Assembly: GCA_947044365.1 (NCBI GenBank)
Contig: OX345636.1
Coordinates: forward strand, 12,667,309-12,731,308
Direction of reading: 5' to 3'
DNA length: 64,000 nucleotides
From: Petrosia ficiformis
Lineage: Eukaryota; Porifera; Demospongiae; Haplosclerida; Petrosiidae
The notes beneath the pieces were generated by a model, which was not told the origin of the DNA, did not search any database, and saw only the letters and a list, made by a program, of their open reading frames with translations. Shown one piece after another: positions 51,114 through 60,078 of this stretch. Position numbers and translations under genes: made by a program. The stretch's first letter is position 1, and each line of letters starts with the position of its first letter.

Positions 51114-51722
51114 CTTAAACAGATGCTGGATAACACAATTCTATTGAGAATTGCAAGACAATCGAGAATGAGCATGAACTATTAATTCTTGTTATTATGT
51201 TGGAGAGGAGGCTATAAAAATTAGCCGGAGAAAGTTAGCCATGTATGTGTATTATGCAAAATCAAAGTGCTGTAATATTATACTAGTACTGCTACCTTAG
51301 GAATCCTTTGCCAGTGGTTTTAACTTCAACCAGCCCTGTTCAACCAGTTACTAGCTGTTACAAGAGATATACCTGGAAATTATCTTTCTCTGCCATCCTG
51401 ATTTTACATGCTGGTGATATTCTTATTTTTCCAGTTGCTATGATTGTTTGGATTTTTCTATTTTATAGAAATATTATACACATAGCATATATAAGTCTAC
51501 AGATAGCATACATCAGGGCTATATCACATACTCGAACACAAAACTCTGGTCCTGTATTCTGTATATAAAACCTATATTAGCATACTTTATATATTACTAT
51601 AAAATCACGTAAAAATTGTGAGGGAACTACTATCTTGGTACATCGGCGACGCGAGACTAAGGCGAGGGGTGTACTGACGATTTCGAATTGCGTGCACGTG
51701 CGTCGTGCCCGTAGGGACTGAA
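51114..51722. other. Spacer with a CpG-rich patch
   Basis: No gene recognised. 51640-51722 is unusually rich in CpG (CATCGGCGACGCGAGACTA, GCACGTGCGTCGTGCCCG). GCGAGACTA here is the complement of TAGTCTCGC at 52592, just past the duplicated segment. Confidence 0.45.
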
Positions 51723-52597
51723 GGGCGTCTGGGCAAATGTCTGACTACGTGACGTTCGTTCAGGAATTTCAGAACACCAATCAGATTAAGGAGCTTGAAA
51801 TTCAATAAATTGAAGAATTGAAAAGGCATTAGTAAACTTTTGACAAACATTATACTGTAGTTTGCCCTACAGCTTCATGCTTACTTAGTTTTCAACTCAG
51901 TCCTGGAATCACTCACCACGTAATTAAAAATATATGGTGCAATTTGGAACACATAATCACAACTTGACCTTTTACTGATAGGAATTGTTAATGTCTCTCA
52001 CACTCATCAAGTGTTCAACATTCTCAAACTTACAAGTGATAATACGTTTAATAATTATTATTATAATTATGTATAATTGAAATAATTGTAACTAATTCAC
52101 TAGTACTTAATGATCATTACTGTCCTTCAAAGTAAATGTTTTTTGAGTTACTTTGTATCCATTCTATAAACTTATGAATCATCTGGATCAATATATTGTC
52201 ATTCTACTCACTTTACTCGTTTCGTAATATTCTTCCAGTGAATAGAAGAAAAGAAGGCCATATTCACTAATGGTATTGGTAATACTACTGAAAATTTTGT
52301 TTAATTAAACATCGCGTGAATTACGCACACACCCTTATTTAATTTCATTGGAAACATTCCTGTCTCTAGCCGCTAGTGTAATACTGAATATCTTTCCTCC
52401 ACATTATGAAACAGTGATAAATCCACACACAGACTACACGCCATGTTTGTTTTGGTCATCTGATTATCACATGACGTATGACAACCTCGATGACAAAACT
52501 TCCTGCTTAGTCAGGAATTCATCAGCATTTGCCCGGACACCCTTCCGCGTTCTAGCATGGGCATCTGGTACCGAGACTATATAGCTAAATCTAGTCT
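51723..52597. repeat. Segmental duplication, copy 2
   Basis: Partner of 49019-49888. The end TATATAGCTAAATC is followed by TAGTCTCGCAAGCCAGACCC. Confidence 0.9.
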
Positions 52598-52654
52598 CGC
52601 AAGCCAGACCCGACCGTAAAGCGGGAAGGGTCTCCTTAAGTACTACAGGAATGC

Positions 52655-52985
52655 AATTATCGTGATGAATTAAAACGTGTCAGCTCCACCTAATAAAGAT
52701 GGCAATTGCAAATCCAACACTGAAAATGCACCTTCCAATCCTTTGGTCTTAAAGCTCTCCACTTGATCTTTCATAAGTGTGATTAAGGATGACACAACTA
52801 CGATTCCTCTTAACTGATCGGTGTAGTTGCATAGGAAACACTTCTATCATAGCCAGTCGGGAGTAAAATAAAAATATCTTTCCTACTAAAGAATTCTACG
52901 GTGGCTTCCTTCTACTTTGTCTCGAATCCCAAACATCCCTGCAATTCTCTCAACACCTCCGTGTTAATTTTGCGGTTCTGCTGTT
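52655..52985 (-). pseudogene. RecQ-type DNA helicase fragment
   Basis: Read on the - strand, the pieces in order are LRELQGCLGFET, KEATVEFFSRKDIFILLPTG, YDRSVSYATTPIS, DQLRGIVVVSSLITLMKDQV and ESFKTKGLEGA. These match the start of the RecQ helicase core: Q-motif region, Walker A (normally LPTGxGKS) and motif Ia (VVSPLxxLMxDQV). Stops and frame changes separate the pieces, and Walker A reads GYDRS, losing the catalytic lysine. It ends after motif Ia at about 52655. TAGTCTCGCAAGCCAGACCC just beyond (52592) could be a transposon end, so the helicase piece may have been carried by an element. Confidence 0.7.
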
Positions 52986-53001
52986 CTGACGTTTCGTGAC
53001 A

Positions 53002-53038
53002 CGTTATGTTACGTTACGTTACGTTACGTTACGTTACG
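53002..53038. repeat. GTTAC pentanucleotide repeat
   Basis: Seven adjacent units, the first being GTTAT, lie about 90 bp upstream of the TRIM ATG at 53125. Confidence 0.95.
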
Positions 53039-53124
53039 CTATGCGTTACACTGTCTTCCCCACTGCACTGGGTCTGGCTTATGGGTCGACCCCGCCTTAT
53101 CCTGCCCACACGAGAAAGAACAGC

Positions 53125-55383
53125 ATGGCAGAGAAAGCAACTTCAACACCTCTCAAGAAACTCGAAGAACAGCTTACCTGCGCTATATGTCTTGATCTCT
53201 ATACAAACCCCAGGACCTTGCCATGTCTTCATTCTTTTTGTCAACGATGTATGGAAGGTCTACCTCTAGTCAGCCATAACCTGTCGAACCAGCTCCTCAA
53301 GTACGAATTTTGTTGTCCTACCTGTCGTAGTTCTACTGTGTTACCTGAGCCTGGAGCAAGTGGCTTTCCTGCAGCATTTCATTTGACAAATCTTAAGGAA
53401 GCCTACAATCTAATGAAACAAATATGTGATCAACAGGTTATCTGTGACAACTGTACTACAGCTGATGCTACAGGACACTGTGAAGAGTGTAACCAATTTC
53501 TCTGTCAAGAATGTGTTGATATGCACAAAAAATGGGCTCGTTTTGCAGCTCATAAACTATTGAGTCTTGACGAGAGTGCAACCTCTGCCTGTCCAGTCAG
53601 CCTTACAAAGCAGAACTGTTCGGTCCATGGTAACCCTCTTGAGTTATTTTGCAAAACTTGTGAAGATGTTTTTTGTCGATCCTGTATTGCAGCTGATCAT
53701 AAAGGCCATGATTACAGTGGCGCTGATTATTATCGCAGACGTTGTCAAAAGTTAGAATTTGATCTAAATTCAGTACGTGAAAAGATAACGGCTGTCATCA
53801 ATGCTTTAGCTGCCCTTACCAACAGAGAAAACGAAATCAAAGAACAAGGAGAAGCCATCAAAGAGGAGATACACGTGATGGTGGAAGAACTAGTTGATGT
53901 CCTTAAACAGTCTGAGAGACAGCTGACTCGAGAAGTGGATACGATCATTGATAGTAAACTAAAAGTATTACTAGAGCAGAAGAAATCAGCTGAAACACGT
54001 TTGAGTCAACTGAAGAACTGCAAGGAATTTGTAGAACAAAGTCTCCAGACAGGCAATCCTCAACAAGTCCTAATGGCTGAGAAACAGATGACGGAGCGCA
54101 TGATTCATGTCACTAATGAGGTCAACATGGAAGACTTTGAACTGACAGAGAAAACCGATGTCAAATTGACCAAGGATGGTAACATTGTCGATACACTTCA
54201 TCATATTGGGATAGTGTTTACACCTACTACTCTGCAGCAATGTAAAATTGAGAAGATCGATTCTCAACAACTTACTATAAAGAAAGAAATGGTTTCATTT
54301 CCAATATCCCTTAAATATCACGATGCCTCTTTTTTGGTTGTTCCTCTATCATCAATCAATTGCCATGTATTTCCAGCTGGTATACCAGTTAATACACCAG
54401 ATAATTTACAAGTAGACGATTCTATCACCACAACGATTACTACCACTGCCCATCCTGGAGTATATATGATACACTGCAGTCCTCTAAACCGTGGATCTTA
54501 TGAAGTTTCCATACGAGTTAATAATGTTCAACTTGAAAACACACTGTTAGTGATTCCTTTCAATCCTTGTCTTCCTATAATCACTCCAATTCGTACTATA
54601 GCTCTTCAAAAGCCTTGGGGAGTTGCTGTAAACAGTGACAACCACCTTGTAGTGAGTGAATATTCTACTAATACTGTCACTGTGTTAGATAAGGATGGAA
54701 CGACAGTGAAATCCTTTGGAAATAAAGATGTGAAATTTTACTGCCCTCGTGGTGTAGCTGTTACTCCAGACAACTTCATTCTTGTTGTTGACGATCACAA
54801 AATTCAGAAGGTTAATATGGATGGGAGTGGTATTGCATCTGTTGGTAGACGGGGTATTGGTGCACTAGAATTTTATAATCCTCATGGTGTCACTGTTTCT
54901 CCTACAAGTGGACTCATTTATGTTGCCGATCGCGATAACCATCGTATAAAAGTCTTGAATTCAGACCTAGCTTTCTCTCACTCTTTTGGGAGTAAAGGAA
55001 CAGCTACAGGACAGTTTAGTTATCCATACTCTGTTGCTGTCGATGGTCAAGGTTTCCTGTATGTTGCTGATACAAGCAATAATCGTATTCAGAAGTTTAC
55101 TAGTGATGAGACGTTTGTGACTCAATTTGGTATTGAAGGGTCTGGTCCTGGCCAATTGAACCAACCTAAGGCAATTGTTATTGATGATTATAATTGGGTA
55201 TATATATCAGATTGTATGAATGAGCATATTTCCATTTTTACTACTGATGGTCGTTTTGTTCGTAGTTTTGGAGGAAAGGGTAGTAGTGAGGGCCAGTTTT
55301 ATAATCCACATGGTCTTGCATTTGATAGCGAAGGAACATTCTATGTTTGTGATTATTATAACAGAAGATTGGTTGTGTATTAA
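53125..55383 (+). CDS. Single-exon TRIM protein: RING, B-box 1, B-box 2, coiled coil, filamin, NHL
   Basis: 752 residues from the ATG of MAEKAT, the start that aligns with the clustered paralogues; the frame is open further upstream only through GTG and the GTTAC repeat. RING ligands are C19, C22, C34, H36, C39, C42, C64 and C67. A B-box 1 (C107, C110, C119, C122, C127, C130 and following His) and a B-box 2 (C165, H168, C176, C179, C184, C187, H192, H195) are both present, unlike the 4-22 kb copies. A coiled coil (about 200-340), a divergent filamin-like domain (about 350-480) and six NHL repeats (from about 490) follow. There is no RING intron. It is the predicted ubiquitin ligase most like TRIM2/3/71 in domain order. 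It could be either the ancestral form or a retrocopy of a B-box 1-bearing form. No defects are seen. Confidence 0.92.
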   Translation: MAEKATSTPLKKLEEQLTCAICLDLYTNPRTLPCLHSFCQRCMEGLPLVSHNLSNQLLKYEFCCPTCRSSTVLPEPGASGFPAAFHLTNLKEAYNLMKQICDQQVICDNCTTADATGHCEECNQFLCQECVDMHKKWARFAAHKLLSLDESATSACPVSLTKQNCSVHGNPLELFCKTCEDVFCRSCIAADHKGHDYSGADYYRRRCQKLEFDLNSVREKITAVINALAALTNRENEIKEQGEAIKEEIHVMVEELVDVLKQSERQLTREVDTIIDSKLKVLLEQKKSAETRLSQLKNCKEFVEQSLQTGNPQQVLMAEKQMTERMIHVTNEVNMEDFELTEKTDVKLTKDGNIVDTLHHIGIVFTPTTLQQCKIEKIDSQQLTIKKEMVSFPISLKYHDASFLVVPLSSINCHVFPAGIPVNTPDNLQVDDSITTTITTTAHPGVYMIHCSPLNRGSYEVSIRVNNVQLENTLLVIPFNPCLPIITPIRTIALQKPWGVAVNSDNHLVVSEYSTNTVTVLDKDGTTVKSFGNKDVKFYCPRGVAVTPDNFILVVDDHKIQKVNMDGSGIASVGRRGIGALEFYNPHGVTVSPTSGLIYVADRDNHRIKVLNSDLAFSHSFGSKGTATGQFSYPYSVAVDGQGFLYVADTSNNRIQKFTSDETFVTQFGIEGSGPGQLNQPKAIVIDDYNWVYISDCMNEHISIFTTDGRFVRSFGGKGSSEGQFYNPHGLAFDSEGTFYVCDYYNRRLVVY

Positions 55384-56553
55384 ACAGTTTAGGCTACTTT
55401 TCTGAAGTGTACATGTATTATGATTATAGTGTGTTATGCTATTTCAAGCAATAGTTTTAGTTTTAGGTATACATGTGTCAGTTGTTTGTATTAGTATAAA
55501 ACCATTAAAAAATTACAACTAATAGACGATAACAAAAATATCAATTAATTTTAGTCCACATGCATATATGAGGTAGTAGTAGTAGGTCACTTTTATGAAT
55601 AGCATGCAATAGGGATAGTGGTAGATTAGTAATACATTGCATTTTATTATAGTGTCAGTGCAAGAAAACACCACATGGTTGGTTACATGAGTTTCAACAC
55701 AGATTTATTTCCTGAGACTACATGTATATCAATATTAGGTCATTCATGATCATCTTTCATGCTAGATACAGCACAGTGTATATACCTCTATACTAAGAAT
55801 ATTATTGTAAGTACATTCCAGAGTAAATAATAGTGTTTTAATAATAACAAATAACATCTGTTAATAGTAATGGTTGTGCAACCTTACATAATATCCATAT
55901 TCCAGACATACATTTGTGTATTAATAATCAAATAACACCTGTTGAGTAGTATTAATTTATTAACTAATTATATTTACATACTATGCATATGCACATTGTA
56001 TTGTTTCTATTACTATGCGTTTATGTACTTATAGTATACTAGTCAAGAAACTACAATCACATTCACCTTGTCCTCAGAAAAATGCTCATAACTTTAGTTT
56101 GAAATGACCAACAATGTTTTTACCTGTACAATTATCCTTCAGTCCTGTTCTTTTTCGTGTATGTCAATTTTCAATCCACTGCTTCATTATTGAGTTACAG
56201 TATTATCATGTAATAACCTTATGACATTAAAACTATACACTATATTACATATAAAATCATCACATCATAATTTTTGAGGACATCCGTGAATGTCACTTTG
56301 TGAACAGACTTTAGTACTTCTAGATATTAACAAACAGGTAGGAAAAAATTTAGCATCATTTTCTGTTGGGAAGATACTGAGCAATCCCTTAATTTTTACG
56401 TACAATAGTAAACCATAGGGCAAAGCATATGGTCATGAATACGTATAATATATACCAAGTTATATACATACAGCTATGGTGTACCTATAGCATATAAAAA
56501 TCATAAAATATAATGTTAGTTTGTGGGAGTTAGTGGAATCGTTACACGTCGGA
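55384..56553. other. Intergenic, with MITE family B copy
   Basis: 56060-56320 is a family B copy (CACATTCACCTTGTCCTCAG at the left, TGTGAACAGACTTTAG at the right). The remainder is AT-rich with ACATGTAT words and no gene. Confidence 0.55.
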
Positions 56554-56740
56554 ATGGCTGACTACAAAGGAGATCTTGAAGAGGAGAATGTTCTTGATCT
56601 TACAATGGAATATCTACTTAAAGGGCAATATCCTCCAGGTTTATCCAAGAACAAAAGAAATATCTATTAAAATAAAAGCTGCTTCTATTGTTGTTGAGGC
56701 TGGTGAAGCATTCTTGCAGAAGAAGAAGGTATTGAAGCTG
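56554..56740 (+). pseudogene. Retroelement/integrase-like relic
   Basis: The ATG opens MADYKGDLEEENVLDLTMEY and LLKGQYPPGLSKNKR, then a frame change. The next frame gives SIKIKAASIVVEAGEAFLQK before a stop. The pattern Y-L-x-x-G-x-Y-P-x-G-x-S-x-x-x-K-R-S-I-x-x-K-A is typical of the start of integrase/KRAB-A-like retroelement proteins in invertebrates. Only about 60 residues remain. The family call is from memory of the pattern. Confidence 0.45.
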
Positions 56741-57071
56741 TGAACTACATTGAGTTAATAAATAAACGAATATATACATATATATGATATACTGTAGTCT
56801 GATATATATTTGTATCATAGGAAGCCATAAGATGAAAGGCCTCAACGCGTGTTTATATAACGTAGAAGCCATTTTGATACACTACAGGATGTGACAAAAC
56901 AAAGATTAAAAAGTCCGACTAGTTAAATAGCAGAAACCACTGGATAAACAAACAAATTTTGAAAATCAAAAATTGAATAAGCCAAGTTATATTAATTAAA
57001 GTGAATAAGTGAGTGAAACTCAAAATGAAACGATGAACAAGTGAATTACTTGTAATTAATTGAAATGTGTC

Positions 57072-57638
57072 CTATTCAACATCTGCTGAAGGATGACAGA
57101 AAGATTTTCTGTGCAGCATTCCCATCACCTTTGTCTTGCTCATTCTATTCTTCGATCCATTTTCTACATATTTGTACATATCTGGATTATACAATCGAGT
57201 AAACTGTGATTTCTTTAAATTATGCTGCTCTTCACCTCCATGTAAACAGCAAATTTTCCCAACATAAAAGAACACAGCTCGTAACAAACCTTTTGGACTT
57301 GACACATTGAGAATTTTTCTTTCCCACAACATACCTTCTTCTTCAGCAGACACTATTGGTGTGTGGCGAACATCTACCCCAATGCCTTGTTTATGCAACG
57401 ATCTGAAAACTGATTCACAAGCTTTTTGAATGCTTTGAAACCGTGGATCTCTTCTATCTAGGAAGTTAGGACAGTTGCTGTCTACAGTGCACATGTATCG
57501 AAGTAACCCTGACAAAATTTGATGGATTGATCTAGGTGGGTAAGCTTTGCCATCGCTATGACGAACTTGAGCTATGAATATTGGGAACCATTTACCAATT
57601 TCTTCAGCATCCTGCTTTTTAAGAATGTCTTCTGGACA
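57072..57638 (-). pseudogene. Crypton-type tyrosine recombinase (DUF3504) fragment
   Basis: The - strand frame is open for 189 codons from just after a stop at 57639-57641 to TAG at 57072. It contains PPRSIHQILSGLLRYM, NFLDRRDPRFQSIQKACESV, GIGVDVRHTPIVSAEEE, RAVFFYVGKICCLHGGEEQH and YVENGSKNRMS. These are features of the DUF3504 domain of Crypton-derived proteins (QRICH1/ZMYM/KCTD1 relatives). The family usually reads LRGGxEH at the catalytic arginine; here it is LHGGEEQ. Upstream the frame is lost, although similar-looking sequence continues in another frame. It is probably an inactive remnant rather than an expressed gene. Confidence 0.7.
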
Positions 57639-57641
57639 TCA

Positions 57642-59079
57642 GGTTCTATGACATTATCTTTATTAATGATAGTTGCAACAGCACCAAAATTTACTGTTCA
57701 TTCAACCACATATGCATTCAAATGATTTCCTGTTCTGTATGAACAATGTAGAGTGATGCTTTCACTCCATATACCATTCACCATTGTGCATGCCCACTGC
57801 TTGAGTAACTATTATATATATATGACTGTTTGAGTTAGACAAGAGTGTGATGAACATACATGTACATGGGTTCTCAAGACTGGGCATTCAGTGTTCCATT
57901 TTTATTTTGAATTTTATAAGCCACTGTGGCTGCTTGTTTGCTTGTTGTGTGTGTTTGTCTACACCTATTGCTAGCATGCTAGGCACATGAAGTTTCATGT
58001 ATAATAGGACATAGATATATACAACCATGATAATAACAAATATAATTATAATAATTTATAAAGCACAAAAATTAAATTTGTAGTGATCTATGCTAAAAGT
58101 TCAAATCTTATAATAATAATACTTGCATTATAAAAATATAAGAAGCAAAAATCATTTTCAATTGTTTAAAATCAACTGCTTGTTTTCAGCTGTCTTGTAC
58201 AACAAGCTAACATAATTTTGTATCTAGGTGGAGCAACACTTTGCCTTCAAGAGTTAAAAGTTTTATTTATTTATTTTGTTATAGGATGGCTGCAAAACAA
58301 TTGATTGCAACAACCATTTTGGGAAACAGTGAACAACAAGTGCACTGGAAAACCTAAATTGTTAAAATGGTTAGTACAGATAGCTAGTAGGAATAACTCA
58401 ATCAATCTTGTCATACTGTGGCTACCCACGGCTTCAATAAAATAGCGTAATAGACGTGACGTGAGAGACTACATTGTATGGGAAGTGTATGTAGTGACTG
58501 TACACATTGTATTTCTCTTATTATTATGATGGGTATTTCTTATGATCTTATTTCATAATATATCTAGATAGTTCAGAATATAATTATATTAATATAATAA
58601 TATTATTATCATAATTACAATATAAAACCTGAATAATAATTACCCCAGGCTCAGTATAAGTCATTTTGCCACTGAGGTCTTATACAGCTTTAATATCATA
58701 TTGTTTTAGATAAATATCAGTATGTGTCACTTTGTGTTATTTAGACATTAGAATTAAATTTTATATATGTGACACTGAATCTGACAAGACATTACACTTT
58801 TAGTCTAGAAAGTATACTATGATGTCGAACTTATCACCTAAGTGATGCAAGTTTCTCTATCCAAAGAGACACTTTTTGAAACTGAAAACCCCAAAAGTTG
58901 TTTTTTGATCTTCTCAAAGTTCTTGATAAAGTTTTAGCTTCATATTATGGAAGTAATCTTTCCTATACAACACAAATATTTCCAAACATTTATCCTGCAC
59001 CTCAGTAGTATAGATTTGCTCTTATAATTTAGCTTTGCAACATAAGAAAGGATGATAGCCATCAGCTAGCTTTTCACCA
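57642..59079. other. Intergenic, no gene recognised
   Basis: Mostly AT-rich. A short acceptor-like piece (TTTGTTATAG followed by GATGGCTGCAAAACAATTG at 58283) is open for a few dozen codons but is not recognised. 58980-59079 matches part of the MITE at 41011-41523 (TTTAGCTTTGCAACATAA). Confidence 0.4.
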
Positions 59080-59264
59080 CAGGGGAGGCGAAAACATGGG
59101 GGGCAGAGGGTGCTCTAGCCCCTCCAAAATCAGCATTGGGGGGGCTCAGCCCCCCACTTTAGTAGCTAAATAATTATAGTGTACTACACTTCCTTGCGCA
59201 TGTACTCTCCAACAGACAGTCTTCAGCCCCCCACCCCATTTTCACTTACTTGTCTCCTCCCCTG
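59080..59264. mobile_element. hAT-like MITE nested in another repeat
   Basis: It begins CAGGGGAGGCGAAAACATGG and ends TTGTCTCCTCCCCTG, giving inverted ends of about 11 bp, with GC-rich sub-ends (GGGGGGC and GCCCCCC). Comparison with the related repeat near 41340 shows the flanks were once contiguous. No exact target duplication can be fixed. Confidence 0.55.
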
Positions 59265-59688
59265 CAGCAGAACAAAGATTTCATTGACATTCTTATGCAC
59301 ACGTCACGCACCTTGTCGATGACGTTTTGAATTTCATTGGTCTGCAGGATCCCTGCAATGCATGCTGAGTCACCCAGATCAGATGCTCTCCACGGTAGTG
59401 GGTGTGGCTGAAGACAAGACCACATGTACAAGTGTATTCATTAATTGAACCCATTCATTCGTGTCTTCAGCGTAAGTCGCTGGTATGCGGTAAGTCTTGA
59501 TTTTTTTGTTAACCACACCTACATCTAAATACTGCCGGTAAGTTTAATCTAATCACTAGTCATCAAAGTCTTTTTTATTACGAAAAACCAGAAGTATCAC
59601 TGTGACCTGGTTTACACCAGCCATCAACATCAGTAGTTGTGCATGCCAGACGCATACGACGTGAAAACACAGTCCTCGGTCATCAAGG

Positions 59689-59795
59689 AATCTGGTGGCT
59701 CAGATGGTAATAGTGTCTGACTTGGTATCAGAAGGTCCCGGGTTCAATCCCCAGTCAGATTCCTCAGTTTTCCTTCATTTCTAATTTTCTCATGC
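59689..59795 (+). mobile_element. tRNA-derived SINE (73-nt tRNA-like head)
   Basis: 59689-59761 folds as a cloverleaf. The acceptor AATCTGG pairs with TCAGATT, the anticodon stem TCTGA with TCAGA around loop CTTGGTA (anticodon TGG, proline-like), and the T arm CCGGG-TTCAATC-CCCAG has one mismatch. The D stem is weak. Pol III boxes are TGGCTCAGATGG (A) and GGTTCAATCCC (B). A tail CAGTTTTCCTTCATTTCTAA follows and is shared with the copy at 30955, so this is a SINE rather than a working tRNA gene. Confidence 0.7.
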
Positions 59796-60078
59796 CTAAA
59801 TACCATACTGAATTGTGTTAGCTACCCTCAGTGGTAATCATGAGTTCCATAATTATATTATATATACACATATAATATCTGTTATTTTTCTCATAAATAA
59901 ATATATATATAGATCACATGTACATAAGACTACAACAATCTGTAATTAACATGAAAGATTAGAAATATAGAAAAATAGACTGTCCTGTTAACTGTCAACA
60001 TAGCAATACCAACTGTTACAATGATTCCATTTACTACAATACAAACACATAATCAGTAAAATTAGTATAATAAAAATA

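Noticed and set aside
52996..53124. N-terminal extension (RYVTLRYVTLRYAM...) of the 53 kb TRIM protein
   Set aside because: It begins at GTG and mostly translates the GTTAC repeat; the ATG at 53125 aligns with the paralogues.
59689..59761. Functional tRNA-Pro gene
   Set aside because: Weak D stem, mismatched T stem and a tail shared with a second copy indicate a SINE head rather than a working tRNA.
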